Shown here piece after piece: positions 1-6,951 of a DNA stretch of 7,709 nt (positions are counted from its first letter, which is position 1; every line of letters begins with the position of its first letter). A model generated the notes under the pieces. That model saw nothing but the letters and a program-made list of their open reading frames with translations. It was not told the DNA's origin and made no database searches. A program made the translations under genes and the position numbers. This DNA is from Roseiarcus sp052147395. GTDB taxonomy: Bacteria > Pseudomonadota > Alphaproteobacteria > Rhizobiales > Beijerinckiaceae. The stretch lies in contig JBKQKS010000112.1 of the NCBI GenBank assembly GCA_052147395.1, forward strand, positions 1 through 7,709. Reading direction: 5' to 3'.

Positions 1-3
1 CCG

Positions 4-849
4 ATGAGCCGCGACCGCCTGGCGCGCGGGCCGCGCGTTCTCGTCTTCGATTCCGGCCTCGGCGGCCTGACGGTTTTTGCGCGGATCGCCGAGACGCGCG
101 CCGATGCGGCGCTGGTCTACGCCGCCGACGACGCCGCCTTTCCCTATGGCGCGCTCGGCGAGCGCGAAGTGGTCGCCCGCGTCATGTCGGTGATGGACGA
201 ATTGATCGCCGGCCACGCGCCCGACCTCGTCGTGATCGCCTGCAGCACCGCCTCGACCCTGGTCCTCGAGCCGTTGCGCGAGCGTTATCGCGCGCTGCCG
301 TTCGTCGGCACCGTTCCGGCGATCAAGCCGGCGGCCGCCGCCTCGAGGTCCCGGTTGGTCAGCGTGCTGGCGACGCCCGGCACGGTGGCGCGCGATTACA
401 CGCAGGCGCTGGTGCGCCAATATGCCGGCGATTGCGAGGTCGCGCTGGTCGGTTCGGCGCGGCTCGCCTCGCTCGCCGAGGACTTCATGAAGGGCCTGCC
501 GGTCGACGAAGCGGAGATCGCGCGCGAGATCGCGCCCTGTTTCATCGAAAAGCGGGGGCGGCGCACCGACGTCGTCGTGCTCGCCTGCACGCATTATCCC
601 TTGCTGCGCGATCATTTGGCGCGCCTTGCGCCGTGGAGCGTCGAATATGTCGACCCGGCGCCGGCCATCGCGCGGCGCGTCGACGCCCTGCTGGGACCGC
701 CCGCCGCGCCGGCGCCCGGCGGCGTGCGCGGGCCGGCCATTTTCACCAGCGGGGCGGCGCCTGGCGCCGCGCTGCAGGACGCGCTGTTGAAACTCGGCCT
801 GGCGGCGGCGCCGAGCGACGCCGCGGCGTTCGAATTCGGCCGGCCTTGA
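4..849 (+). CDS. murI: Glutamate racemase
   Basis: Interconverts L- and D-glutamate in the cytoplasm without a cofactor, supplying D-Glu to MurD for peptidoglycan stem peptides. The 281-residue length fits the family. Seen in the sequence: the N-terminal VFDSGLGGLTV motif with the Asp16-Ser17 pair; a YAADDAAFPYG loop (39-49), the form of the PYG motif I associate with this group; the first catalytic cysteine Cys80 in IACSTAST; GTVPAIKPA (102-110); and the second cysteine in LACTHYPLL (Cys195, Thr196, His197). Both cysteines needed for the two-base mechanism are present. One oddity is Ser81 where the family usually has Asn after the first cysteine. The ATG at 4 is used, but only three in-frame bases precede it, so the true start could lie upstream of the window. 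pepN follows after 48 bases with no strong terminator between, so co-transcription is possible. Confidence 0.95.
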   Translation: MSRDRLARGPRVLVFDSGLGGLTVFARIAETRADAALVYAADDAAFPYGALGEREVVARVMSVMDELIAGHAPDLVVIACSTASTLVLEPLRERYRALPFVGTVPAIKPAAAASRSRLVSVLATPGTVARDYTQALVRQYAGDCEVALVGSARLASLAEDFMKGLPVDEAEIAREIAPCFIEKRGRRTDVVVLACTHYPLLRDHLARLAPWSVEYVDPAPAIARRVDALLGPPAAPAPGGVRGPAIFTSGAAPGAALQDALLKLGLAAAPSDAAAFEFGRP

Positions 850-897
850 CGAAACAGGCCGGAGGCCCTTTGTCTCGATTCAAATGAGGAACGTTCG

Positions 898-3555
898 ATG
901 CGCACCAGCACGGGCCAGCCGATCCGTCTTGCCGACTATCGGCCGCCGGATTACCTGATCGACTCCGTCGAGCTCGACATATCGCTCGAGCGCCATGCGA
1001 CGCGCGTCGTCTCGATACTGGCCGTGCGGCCCAATCCGGCGGGGCGCGCGGGGGCGGCGCTGGCGCTCGACGGCGACGAACTCAATTTCGTCCGCCTCGA
1101 GATCGACGGCGCGGCGCCCGACTCCGCCGCCGTGGCGGTTTCCCCCGACAAACTGATCCTCGCCGCGCCGCCGCCGCGCGCCTTCAAGCTGCGCATCGAG
1201 ACGCAGCTCGATCCGGCCGCCAACACCAAGCTGATGGGGCTCTATCGCAGCGGTTCGGCCTATTGCACGCAATGCGAGGCCGAGGGCTTTCGCCGCATCA
1301 CTTATTTTCTCGACCGGCCCGATGTTCTGTCGACCTATGTCACGCGGATCGAGGCGGCGAAGGACGAGGCGCCGGTCTTGCTCGCCAACGGCAATCTCGA
1401 GACGCGCGGCGACCTGCCGGGGACCGATCGCCACTTTGCGATCTGGCGCGATCCGCACAAGAAGCCCTGCTATCTGTTCGCGCTGGTGGCCGGCGACCTC
1501 GCCCACGTCGCCGATCATTTCGTCACCGCGTCGGGGCGTTGGGTCGATCTGGGCGTCTACGTCGAGCACGGCCGGGAGGACCGCGCCGCCTATGCGATGG
1601 ACTCGCTCAAGCGCGCGATGCTGTGGGACGAGGCGGCTTATGGGCGCGAATACGACCTCGACGTTTTCAACGTCGTCGCCGTCTCGGACTTCAACATGGG
1701 CGCCATGGAGAACAAGGGCCTCAACGTTTTCAACGACAAATACGTACTCGCGTCCTCGGGCACGGCGACCGACGAGGATTACGCCGGCATCGAGGGCGTC
1801 ATCGCCCACGAATATTTCCACAACTGGACTGGCAACCGCGTCACCTGCCGCGATTGGTTCCAGCTCTGCCTGAAGGAGGGCCTCACCGTCTTCCGCGATC
1901 AGGAATTCTCGGCCGATCAGCGCTCGGCGCCGGTGCGCCGCATCTCGGAAGCGCGCGCGCTCAAGACGACGCAGTTTCCCGAGGACGCGGGGCCGCTCGC
2001 GCACAACGTGCGCCCGGAAATTTATCACGAGATCAACAACTTCTACACGGCGACGGTCTACCAGAAGGGCGCGGAGGTGATCCGCATGCTGAAACTGCTG
2101 ATCGGCGCCGGCGCCTTCCGCCGCGGCATGGACCTCTATTTCCAGCGCTGCGACGGAACAGCGGCGACGGTCGAGGACTTTCTCGCCTGCTTCGCCGAGG
2201 TTTCGGGCCGGGATCTGACGAATTTCGAGCTCTGGTACGCGCAGGCCGGCACTCCGCTGGTGACGATCCGCACCGCCTTCGACGAGGCCGCCGCGACTTT
2301 GCGCGTCGAGCTCGCGCAATCGCTGGGACCGACGCCCGGACAGAGCGAGAAGCAGCCGATGACGATGCCGATCGCGCTCGGGCTCGTCGACCGCGAGACC
2401 GGCGACCTGCCGCTGGTCGCCACGGACGCGACCGCGGCCGAGCTCGCGAGCGGCGTGTTCGCTCTCGCAGGCGAGCGCCGCACGATCACTTTTACTGGGG
2501 TTGGACGCCGTCCGGCGCTGTCGGCGCTGCGCAACTTCTCGGCGCCGGTCAGGGTCGACGACGACGTCACCGAGGACGACCTCCTCGTGCTGTTGAAAAG
2601 CGACAGCGACAGCTTCAATCGCTGGCAGTCGCTGCAGACCCTCGCGACGCGGCTGTTGATGCGCTCCGTCGCCTCGATTCGTCAGGGCCGCGCGCCCGTC
2701 TCGCCCGGCGCCTTCATCGCCGCCTACGGCGGGCTCCTAGACGACGCGCTGGTCGGGCGCATCGATCCGGCTTTTGCGGCGCTGGCGATGGCGCTGCCGA
2801 GCGAAGCCGATCTCGCGCGCGAAATCGCTTCGGACGTCAATCCCGACGCGATCCGCGTCGCTCGCGAGACGCTGCGCGGCGCGCTCGGGCGCTCCCACGC
2901 GCAGGCGTTGATCGGGTTGCACGACCGCATGGCGGACGAGGGCCCGTTCTCGCCCGACGCCGCGAGCGCCGGGCGGCGGGCGCTGCGCAACGGGGCGCTG
3001 GCGATGATCGCCGCCGGCAATGCGATCGACGGCGTCCGGCGCGCTCATCATCAGCTCGCAGCGGCCGACAATATGACCGAGCAGCTCGGCGCGCTCACCG
3101 CGATCTCGACGATTCCCGGCCCGTCGCGCTTTCGCGCCATCGACGCCTTCGGCCGCCGCTATGCCGCCGAGCCGCTCATCCTCGACAAGTGGTTCGCCTT
3201 GCAGGCGCAGATCGCCGAGCCGGAGACGGTCGACAACGTGCGCGCGCTGATGAACCACCATGCGTTCTCGCTCGCCAACCCCAACCGGGTCCGGGCGTTG
3301 ATCGGCGGCTTCACCGCCAATGCGACGCAATTCAATCGCGCCGACGGCGCCGGCTTCGGCTTGCTCGCGGAGGTGGTGCTGACGCTCGATCCGACCAATC
3401 CGCAGATCGCGGCGCGGCTGCTGACGGCGATGCGCTCGTGGCGCTCGCTCGAGGCGGGGCGGCGAGAAAAGGCCGAACAGGCGCTGCGGCGCATCGCCGC
3501 CCGTGACGACCTCTCGGCGGATGTGAGGGATATCGTCACCCGCTCGCTCGCTTGA
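898..3555 (+). CDS. pepN: Alanyl aminopeptidase N (M1 zinc metallopeptidase)
   Basis: Removes N-terminal residues from peptides in the cytoplasm, in the last steps of protein and peptide recycling. The 885-residue length is close to the 870 of E. coli PepN. Visible motifs: TQCEAEGFRRITYFLDRP (124-141), with Gln125 and Glu127 matching the substrate amine-binding pair; GAMEN exopeptidase motif at 268-272; zinc site HEYFH at 304-308 and third ligand Glu327 (HExxH-x18-E); catalytic Tyr388 in NNFYTATVYQKGAEVIRM, 61 residues after Glu327 as in E. coli. The order is an N-terminal beta domain (to about 190), the catalytic domain (to about 440), an Ig-like domain (about 445-545), then a helical C-terminal domain. 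All key residues are present and there is no break. The ATG at 898 is supported by GAGGA at 886-890 with a 7-base spacer. Long open frames on the opposite strand and in the other frames here are codon-bias shadows. Confidence 0.97.
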   Translation: MRTSTGQPIRLADYRPPDYLIDSVELDISLERHATRVVSILAVRPNPAGRAGAALALDGDELNFVRLEIDGAAPDSAAVAVSPDKLILAAPPPRAFKLRIETQLDPAANTKLMGLYRSGSAYCTQCEAEGFRRITYFLDRPDVLSTYVTRIEAAKDEAPVLLANGNLETRGDLPGTDRHFAIWRDPHKKPCYLFALVAGDLAHVADHFVTASGRWVDLGVYVEHGREDRAAYAMDSLKRAMLWDEAAYGREYDLDVFNVVAVSDFNMGAMENKGLNVFNDKYVLASSGTATDEDYAGIEGVIAHEYFHNWTGNRVTCRDWFQLCLKEGLTVFRDQEFSADQRSAPVRRISEARALKTTQFPEDAGPLAHNVRPEIYHEINNFYTATVYQKGAEVIRMLKLLIGAGAFRRGMDLYFQRCDGTAATVEDFLACFAEVSGRDLTNFELWYAQAGTPLVTIRTAFDEAAATLRVELAQSLGPTPGQSEKQPMTMPIALGLVDRETGDLPLVATDATAAELASGVFALAGERRTITFTGVGRRPALSALRNFSAPVRVDDDVTEDDLLVLLKSDSDSFNRWQSLQTLATRLLMRSVASIRQGRAPVSPGAFIAAYGGLLDDALVGRIDPAFAALAMALPSEADLAREIASDVNPDAIRVARETLRGALGRSHAQALIGLHDRMADEGPFSPDAASAGRRALRNGALAMIAAGNAIDGVRRAHHQLAAADNMTEQLGALTAISTIPGPSRFRAIDAFGRRYAAEPLILDKWFALQAQIAEPETVDNVRALMNHHAFSLANPNRVRALIGGFTANATQFNRADGAGFGLLAEVVLTLDPTNPQIAARLLTAMRSWRSLEAGRREKAEQALRRIAARDDLSADVRDIVTRSLA

Positions 3556-3562
3556 ACGAGCG
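3545..3562 (+). terminator. Weak hairpin at the pepN stop codon
   Basis: CGCTCG (3545-3550) and CGAGCG (3557-3562) can pair around a six-base loop containing the pepN stop codon TGA. No T tract follows, so it is a poor intrinsic terminator. It could simply slow ribosomes or be chance in GC-rich DNA. Confidence 0.2.
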
Positions 3563-3648
3563 CGGTCTCGACCTTTCCACGGCCATGCGAACTCTCGAAG
3601 CCGCCGAGACGCCTCGGGGGTCTCTAACGCGCGTCAACCGAAAAATAA

Positions 3649-3710
3649 GAATCAATGGTTCATTAAGGTCTGGACAAAGGCGCCGGCTCGGATTCTTATC
3701 GCGGTGATTC
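3649..3710. promoter_or_regulatory. Cluster of three GANTC (CcrM-type) methylation sites
   Basis: GAATC at 3649-3653, GATTC at 3691-3695 and GATTC at 3706-3710 are sites for the cell-cycle adenine methylase CcrM of alphaproteobacteria. The first overlaps the CtrA-like box by two bases. By eye there are only about ten others in the rest of the window, so three in 62 bases is a local concentration. In Caulobacter and relatives such sites in promoters can tie transcription to replication-fork passage; that role here is inferred. Confidence 0.4.
3652..3666 (+). promoter_or_regulatory. CtrA-like box upstream of the histidine kinase
   Basis: TCAA-N7-TTAA at 3652-3666 differs by one base from the alphaproteobacterial CtrA consensus TTAA-N7-TTAA. 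On the other strand the spacer gives AACCA, close to the common TTAACCAT half-site. It lies in an AT-richer patch (about 3640-3667) in otherwise GC-rich DNA, about 140 bases before the kinase start, where a promoter is expected. Binding is inferred only from the match; no clear -35/-10 pair was recognised. Confidence 0.35.
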
Positions 3711-3764
3711 GGGGCGCGTGTCGGGTCCCCCGGTCATGCCAGTGCAAAATTTCGGGGGATTTGG

Positions 3765-3812
3765 ATGACGCGGTTGCGCGCGGCAGCGGGGGAGGCGTGT
3801 CCTTGCAGTTAG
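3765..3812 (+). CDS. Possible 15-residue leader peptide, or displaced N-terminus of the kinase
   Basis: An ATG at 3765 preceded by GGGGGA at 3754-3759 opens a frame encoding MTRLRAAAGEACPCS, stopping with TAG at 3810-3812. It is in a different frame from the kinase and overlaps the kinase's best start (TTG 3803) by ten bases. It could be a translated leader coupled to the kinase. Alternatively it could be the real N-terminus, cut off by a one-base change: adding one G to the five-G run at 3788-3792 would turn it into MTRLRAAAGGGVSLQLALG and continue into the kinase. It may also be chance. No family is recognised. Confidence 0.25.
   Translation: MTRLRAAAGEACPCS
3791..3795 (+). promoter_or_regulatory. 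Ribosome binding site deciding the kinase start
   Basis: GGAGG, within a GGGGGAGG run, sits seven bases before the TTG at 3803, an ideal distance. The GTG at 3797 in the same frame is only one base away and so unlikely. The first in-frame start, GTG 3704, has no such site near it. Confidence 0.5.
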
Positions 3813-6088
3813 CTCTCGGCGCCGCCGCCGCGCGGGCGCGCGTCTGGCTCAGGGAACTTCTCGGCGTGGATCTCGTCCGGCGCGAGCACGCCGCCGCCCT
3901 CCTCGCGTCGGCCGCCTTCGTCGTCGTCGCCGCGCTCTCGGTTCAGCACCTTTACGACGACCGGTCGCGTTCCGTCGAAGCTGCGCAACACCTGGTCGGC
4001 CTCTATGTCGGCGCTGTCGAGGAGCGCATCGACGACGCGCTGGAGGCGCAACCGGACAGCGAAGTGGGGGAGGCGCTGAACGAGGCTTTGTCCGACGCCG
4101 CGCCGCCGCCGAACGGCGTCGCCGTGGTCACCGACCGCGACGGCGCCGTGGTGGCGAGCGCGCCGCTCCCCTCGAAGCCCGGAGCGACGCTCGCCGACCT
4201 GATGGGGGCCGCCAGTCCGCTCGCAATCCTCGGCGAAAAGGCGGGGACGATCGGCGTCGAGAAGGACGGCGCCGCGGCCTTCGCCGCGGTCAGAAATCTC
4301 AGGCGTGCGCGCGGGCAGGTGGTCATGATCGTGCCGGTCGCCGACGCCCTCGCCCTCTGGCGCGAGCAGGCCTTCTACATCCTCCTCGTGCTCGCGGCCT
4401 TCGGCTCGGCGCTCGCCGCCGCGGTCGCCTACGTGCGGCGCCAGGCGCGCCGCTCGCGCCGTAACGCGTTCCGCGATTCGATCCACCGCGGCCACGTCGA
4501 GCTCTCGCTGACGCGCGGACGTTGCGGCCTGTGGGACTGGGACCTCGACAACGGCCGGGCAACCTGGTCGCGCTCGATGTTCGATCTCCTCGGCCAGACC
4601 TATCGCCCGAGCCTCTGCGCGCTGGAGATCGAAGCGCTCGCGCATCCCGACGATCGGCCGATCTGCGATCTGATCGAGGAGGCGCTGGCGGCCGGCGACG
4701 GCGCCATCGACATCGAATTCCGCATGCTCGGGCGCGACGGACAATGGCTGTGGATCCGTAAGCGCGCGGCGGTCGTCGTCGATGAGGCGATCGGCTGCAG
4801 GCGTCTGGTCGGGGTCGCGCTCGACATCACCGAGCGCAAACGCGAGGCCGAAATCAACGCCACCGCCGATCAGCGGCTGCGCGAGGCGATCGAGGGGATC
4901 TCCGAGGCTTTCGTGCTCTGGGATGCAGCCAACAGGCTGGTGCTCTGCAATTCGAAATATCAGCGCCTGCACAATCTGCCGCCCGAGGCGACGCGCGCCG
5001 GCGCTTCCTACGCCGAACTGTTCGCGATCGGCTCGGCGCCCGAGGTCGCCGACCAGGCGACGGTCCATCCCCGCGAGCCGGCGCTCGGCGTCGAACGCGC
5101 CCGCACCTACGAGGCGCGGCTCGCCGACGGGCGCTGGCTGCAGGTCAACGAGCGGCGTACGCGCGACGGCGGCTTCGTCTCGGTCGGCACCGACATCACG
5201 ACGCTCAAGGAGCATCAGGAGCAATTGCAGAAATCGGAGCGGCTGCTGCTCGCCTCCGTTGCGCAATTGCGCCAGTCGCGGCGCACGCTGGAACAGCAGG
5301 CGCGGCAGCTCTCCGATCTCGCCGAGCGCTATCACGAGCAGAAGGCCGAGGCCGAGGCCGCCAATCGCGCCAAGGCCGAGTTCCTCGCCAACATGAGCCA
5401 CGAGCTCAGGACGCCGCTCAACGCCATCATCGGTTTTTCCCAGACCATGGCAGCCGAGACCTTCGGCCCGATCGGCTCGTCCAAATATCGCGACTACTCC
5501 GCCTACATCCTGCAGAGCGGGCAGCAATTGCTGGCGGTGTTCAGCGACGTGCTCGACATGGCCAGGCTCGAATCGGGCCGCATCCAGCTCGATTATTCGA
5601 AGTTCGCGGTCGAGGCGGCGATAGGCAAGGCGGCGAGCGATGTCGACGCGACGGCCCGCGAGAAGAACATCAAACTGCAGATCGAGGTCGACCCCGTCGA
5701 GACGCTCTCCGCCGACCGCAACGCGATCGAGAAAGTGCTGACGACGCTGTTGCGCAACGCCGTGAAATTCGCGCCCGAGGGCGGCACGGTTGCGTTCGGC
5801 GCCCAGACCTTCAAGGACCAGGTCTATTTCTACGTCGAGGACGACGGCCCGGGCATCGCCGAAGAGGCGATCGAGCTCATCGGCCGGCCGTTCGTGCAGG
5901 CCCACAAGACGATGGCCAACGGCATGAAGGGGTCCGGGCTCGGCCTGGCGATCGCCAATTCCTTCGTCGAGCTGCACGGCGGCGCGCTACGCGTGACGTC
6001 GCGCGTGGGCGAGGGCACCGTGGTGCTCGTCACCATCCCCAAGAGCGCGCCCAGCCGTCGCGCGATGGCGCTCGCCGAGGTGGCGTGA
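3803..6088 (+). CDS. Membrane PAS-domain sensor histidine kinase, PleC/PdhS-like
   Basis: Autophosphorylates on histidine and passes phosphate to a response regulator, or removes it; the PleC/DivJ/PdhS group acts on DivK and thereby controls CtrA. From the TTG start the protein has 761 residues: transmembrane segment about 30-50; an extracytoplasmic domain of about 140 residues with no recognised ligand pocket; transmembrane segment about 189-211; no HAMP; a PAS_3-like domain (231-348, GLWDWDL to DITERK); a PAS_7-like domain (358-469, with EAFVLWDAANRLVLCNSKY); a coiled coil (about 470-523); HisKA with the phosphorylated His533 in NMSHELRTPLNAIIGFS; and a HATPase domain with Asn652 (N box), DDGPGI near 680-685 and GSGLGLAI at 710-717. 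It is catalytically complete. The GFSQTMAAETFGPIGSSKYRDY stretch closely resembles PleC/PdhS kinases. There is no neighbouring response regulator, which fits that group. The start is uncertain: the open frame reaches back to GTG 3704. PleC identity is an inference; kinase identity is firm. Confidence 0.93.
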   Translation: MQLALGAAAARARVWLRELLGVDLVRREHAAALLASAAFVVVAALSVQHLYDDRSRSVEAAQHLVGLYVGAVEERIDDALEAQPDSEVGEALNEALSDAAPPPNGVAVVTDRDGAVVASAPLPSKPGATLADLMGAASPLAILGEKAGTIGVEKDGAAAFAAVRNLRRARGQVVMIVPVADALALWREQAFYILLVLAAFGSALAAAVAYVRRQARRSRRNAFRDSIHRGHVELSLTRGRCGLWDWDLDNGRATWSRSMFDLLGQTYRPSLCALEIEALAHPDDRPICDLIEEALAAGDGAIDIEFRMLGRDGQWLWIRKRAAVVVDEAIGCRRLVGVALDITERKREAEINATADQRLREAIEGISEAFVLWDAANRLVLCNSKYQRLHNLPPEATRAGASYAELFAIGSAPEVADQATVHPREPALGVERARTYEARLADGRWLQVNERRTRDGGFVSVGTDITTLKEHQEQLQKSERLLLASVAQLRQSRRTLEQQARQLSDLAERYHEQKAEAEAANRAKAEFLANMSHELRTPLNAIIGFSQTMAAETFGPIGSSKYRDYSAYILQSGQQLLAVFSDVLDMARLESGRIQLDYSKFAVEAAIGKAASDVDATAREKNIKLQIEVDPVETLSADRNAIEKVLTTLLRNAVKFAPEGGTVAFGAQTFKDQVYFYVEDDGPGIAEEAIELIGRPFVQAHKTMANGMKGSGLGLAIANSFVELHGGALRVTSRVGEGTVVLVTIPKSAPSRRAMALAEVA

Positions 6089-6107
6089 GCTTCCGCCGTT
6101 TTGGGGC

Positions 6108-6221
6108 CCTTCTCCCGCTTGCGGGAGAAGGTGGCGCGAAGCGCCGGATGAGGGCCTTCTTTCAGGGGTTGCCTGCCCTGCTTGCCCCTCACCCCAACCC
6201 TCTCCCGCGGGCGGGAGAGGG
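6108..6221. repeat. Mosaic palindromic intergenic element (RIME-like)
   Basis: Two inverted arms enclose a short core. The left arm has an 11-base-pair hairpin (6108-6131, CCTTCTCCCGC with a TT loop), then GGCGC-GAA-GCGCC (6133-6145), then GGATGAGGG. The right arm has CCCCTCACCCCAACC (6185-6199) leading into an 11-base-pair hairpin, CCCTCTCCCGC, GG loop (6198-6221). Read in reverse, the right arm has the same order of hairpin followed by TGAGGGG. This layout matches the mosaic palindromic repeats common between genes in rhizobia and relatives (RIME and similar). It starts 19 bases after the kinase stop, so it will be in the 3' end of that mRNA, where it may stabilise or end it. It lacks a T tract. 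Small reading frames crossing it are not genes. Confidence 0.75.
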
Positions 6222-6248
6222 GGCCAAATCCAGTCCAAGGTTTTGCGC

Positions 6249-6268
6249 CGGGCGCGGAACGGCGCCCG
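6249..6268. repeat. Isolated inverted repeat
   Basis: CGGGCGC (6249-6255) pairs with GCGCCCG (6262-6268) around a six-base loop. No T tract follows on either strand, so it is not a typical terminator. The surrounding stretch 6222-6385 shows no supported gene. Confidence 0.35.
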
Positions 6269-6385
6269 TAGGCGGAGAGCGGCCGTTTCGATCGGGAGTT
6301 CGATATGGCGTCGTCGTAGACCCGCGCGCGTGGTCATTTTTGTCCAGGGTTTCCGCGATTTCAAAGCGTTAGCCGGGCGTTTCTG

Positions 6386-6634
6386 TCACCCCCCCTGTCG
6401 AGCCTGGTCCGGGTCGGCATCTTCGTCTTCTATATCTATTCCATCTATGGACTTGATGTTATCTAGCCTGCCGCCATCGTCGCGCCGAAGCGCCTGGATC
6501 AGCGCTGCGAGCGGGCTCTGCGGCGTCGCCGCCAGCCGAGGCCGCTCGGCTTCGGCCGCGTCGAGACGCCCGGACCGGGAGGAGGGGGCCAGTCCACTGA
6601 TTGCACGCATTTTCTCGCGGGCAGAAGTAACCAT
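6386..6634 (-). CDS. Hypothetical small protein or gene remnant
   Basis: The minus-strand frame from ATG at 6634 gives 82 residues, beginning MVTSAREKMRAISGLAP and ending in an acidic stretch IDGIDIEDEDADPDQA. No family is recognised. The frame stays open upstream to an ATG at 6745 (119 residues), but that extension is read through the hairpin repeat at 6635-6703, giving the repeat-derived peptide ESPRLCRG, so it is probably not original coding sequence. No Shine-Dalgarno sequence precedes either ATG. The acidic tail comes from an AT-richer patch (about 6420-6465) unlike the flanks. It could be the 3' end of a gene whose front was replaced by a repeat, or a chance open frame in GC-rich DNA. 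Confidence 0.22.
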   Translation of the reverse strand: MVTSAREKMRAISGLAPSSRSGRLDAAEAERPRLAATPQSPLAALIQALRRDDGGRLDNIKSIDGIDIEDEDADPDQARQGG

Positions 6635-6703
6635 CCCCCGGCAAAGCCGGGGGCTTTCGTGACGTGAGCCGCTCAAAGCGGCTGAAGACGCCGCTCGCGC
6701 GGC
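6635..6703. repeat. REP-like cluster of three successive hairpins
   Basis: Three hairpins follow one another: CCCCCGGC-AAA-GCCGGGGG (6635-6653, 8 pairs), AGCCGCT-CAA-AGCGGCT (6667-6683, 7 pairs) and GCCGC-TCGC-GCGGC (6690-6703, 5 pairs). The first hairpin recurs almost exactly at 6912-6930. GTAA stands just upstream of the first (6627-6630). Such GC-rich hairpins after a short conserved tetranucleotide resemble bacterial REP sequences, which are spread by RAYT (Y1-type) transposases; none is encoded in this window. Confidence 0.6.
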
Positions 6704-6911
6704 TTCGAGCGCGTTGATCGCGTCACGCGCGGAGGAACACTCCATAGATGCGTTATAATGCTACGCCCCGAACGTGACGCTCGACCCGTGCTTCGACGAA
6801 AATCACCGAGGCCGCGCCAACTCGGTCCGCTCACCAACTTCGTGAATTGCCCCGCACTTTCGGATCAGTGGCTCGGAGTGAGTACTCCAGGAAATGTCAA
6901 ACTATTGCAGT
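6704..6911. other. Intergenic stretch without a supported gene
   Basis: Between the hairpin cluster and the next hairpin no coding frame is convincing. A 64-codon plus-strand frame (6758-6952) ends inside repeat-derived sequence, has no ribosome site and matches nothing I know. TATAAT at 6754-6759 has no -35 element at the right distance. Confidence 0.4.
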
Positions 6912-6930
6912 CCCCCGGCAGAGCCGGGGG
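6912..6930. repeat. REP-like hairpin, second copy
   Basis: CCCCCGGC-AGA-GCCGGGGG, an 8-base-pair stem identical to the one at 6635-6653 with one loop base changed. Read on the minus strand it is preceded by GTAAT, the same lead-in as the palindrome at 7630-7649. It ends 21 bases before the ATG of the next frame. Confidence 0.65.
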
Positions 6931-6951
6931 ATTACCCATTTTATCTATTTG

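Noticed and set aside
880..2319. Long minus-strand frame of 479 codons opposite pepN
   Set aside because: The plus-strand pepN has every family motif over the same bases. Long antisense frames are expected in GC-rich genes and this one has low-complexity, Arg/Val/Asp-rich sequence with no domain.
1263..3506. Alternative plus-strand frame of 747 codons inside pepN
   Set aside because: Arg-, Ala- and Gly-rich out-of-frame shadow with no motif.
3809..5977. Minus-strand frame of 722 codons opposite the histidine kinase
   Set aside because: Same codon-bias effect; repetitive Arg/Gly/Leu/Asp composition and no recognisable domain, while the plus strand encodes a complete kinase.
5987..6364. Minus-strand frame of 125 codons across the mosaic repeat
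   Set aside because: Its centre is the translated palindromic element (LPPAGEGWGEGQ-type peptide) and its end overlaps the kinase gene; the first 38 residues match nothing I know.
6754..6759. TATAAT as a -10 promoter element
   Set aside because: No -35-like hexamer about 17 bases upstream and no credible gene immediately downstream.
6635..6930. Possible CRISPR array from the repeated GC-rich hairpins
   Set aside because: Only two close copies of 19 bases, 277 bases apart, with no regular spacers and no cas genes.
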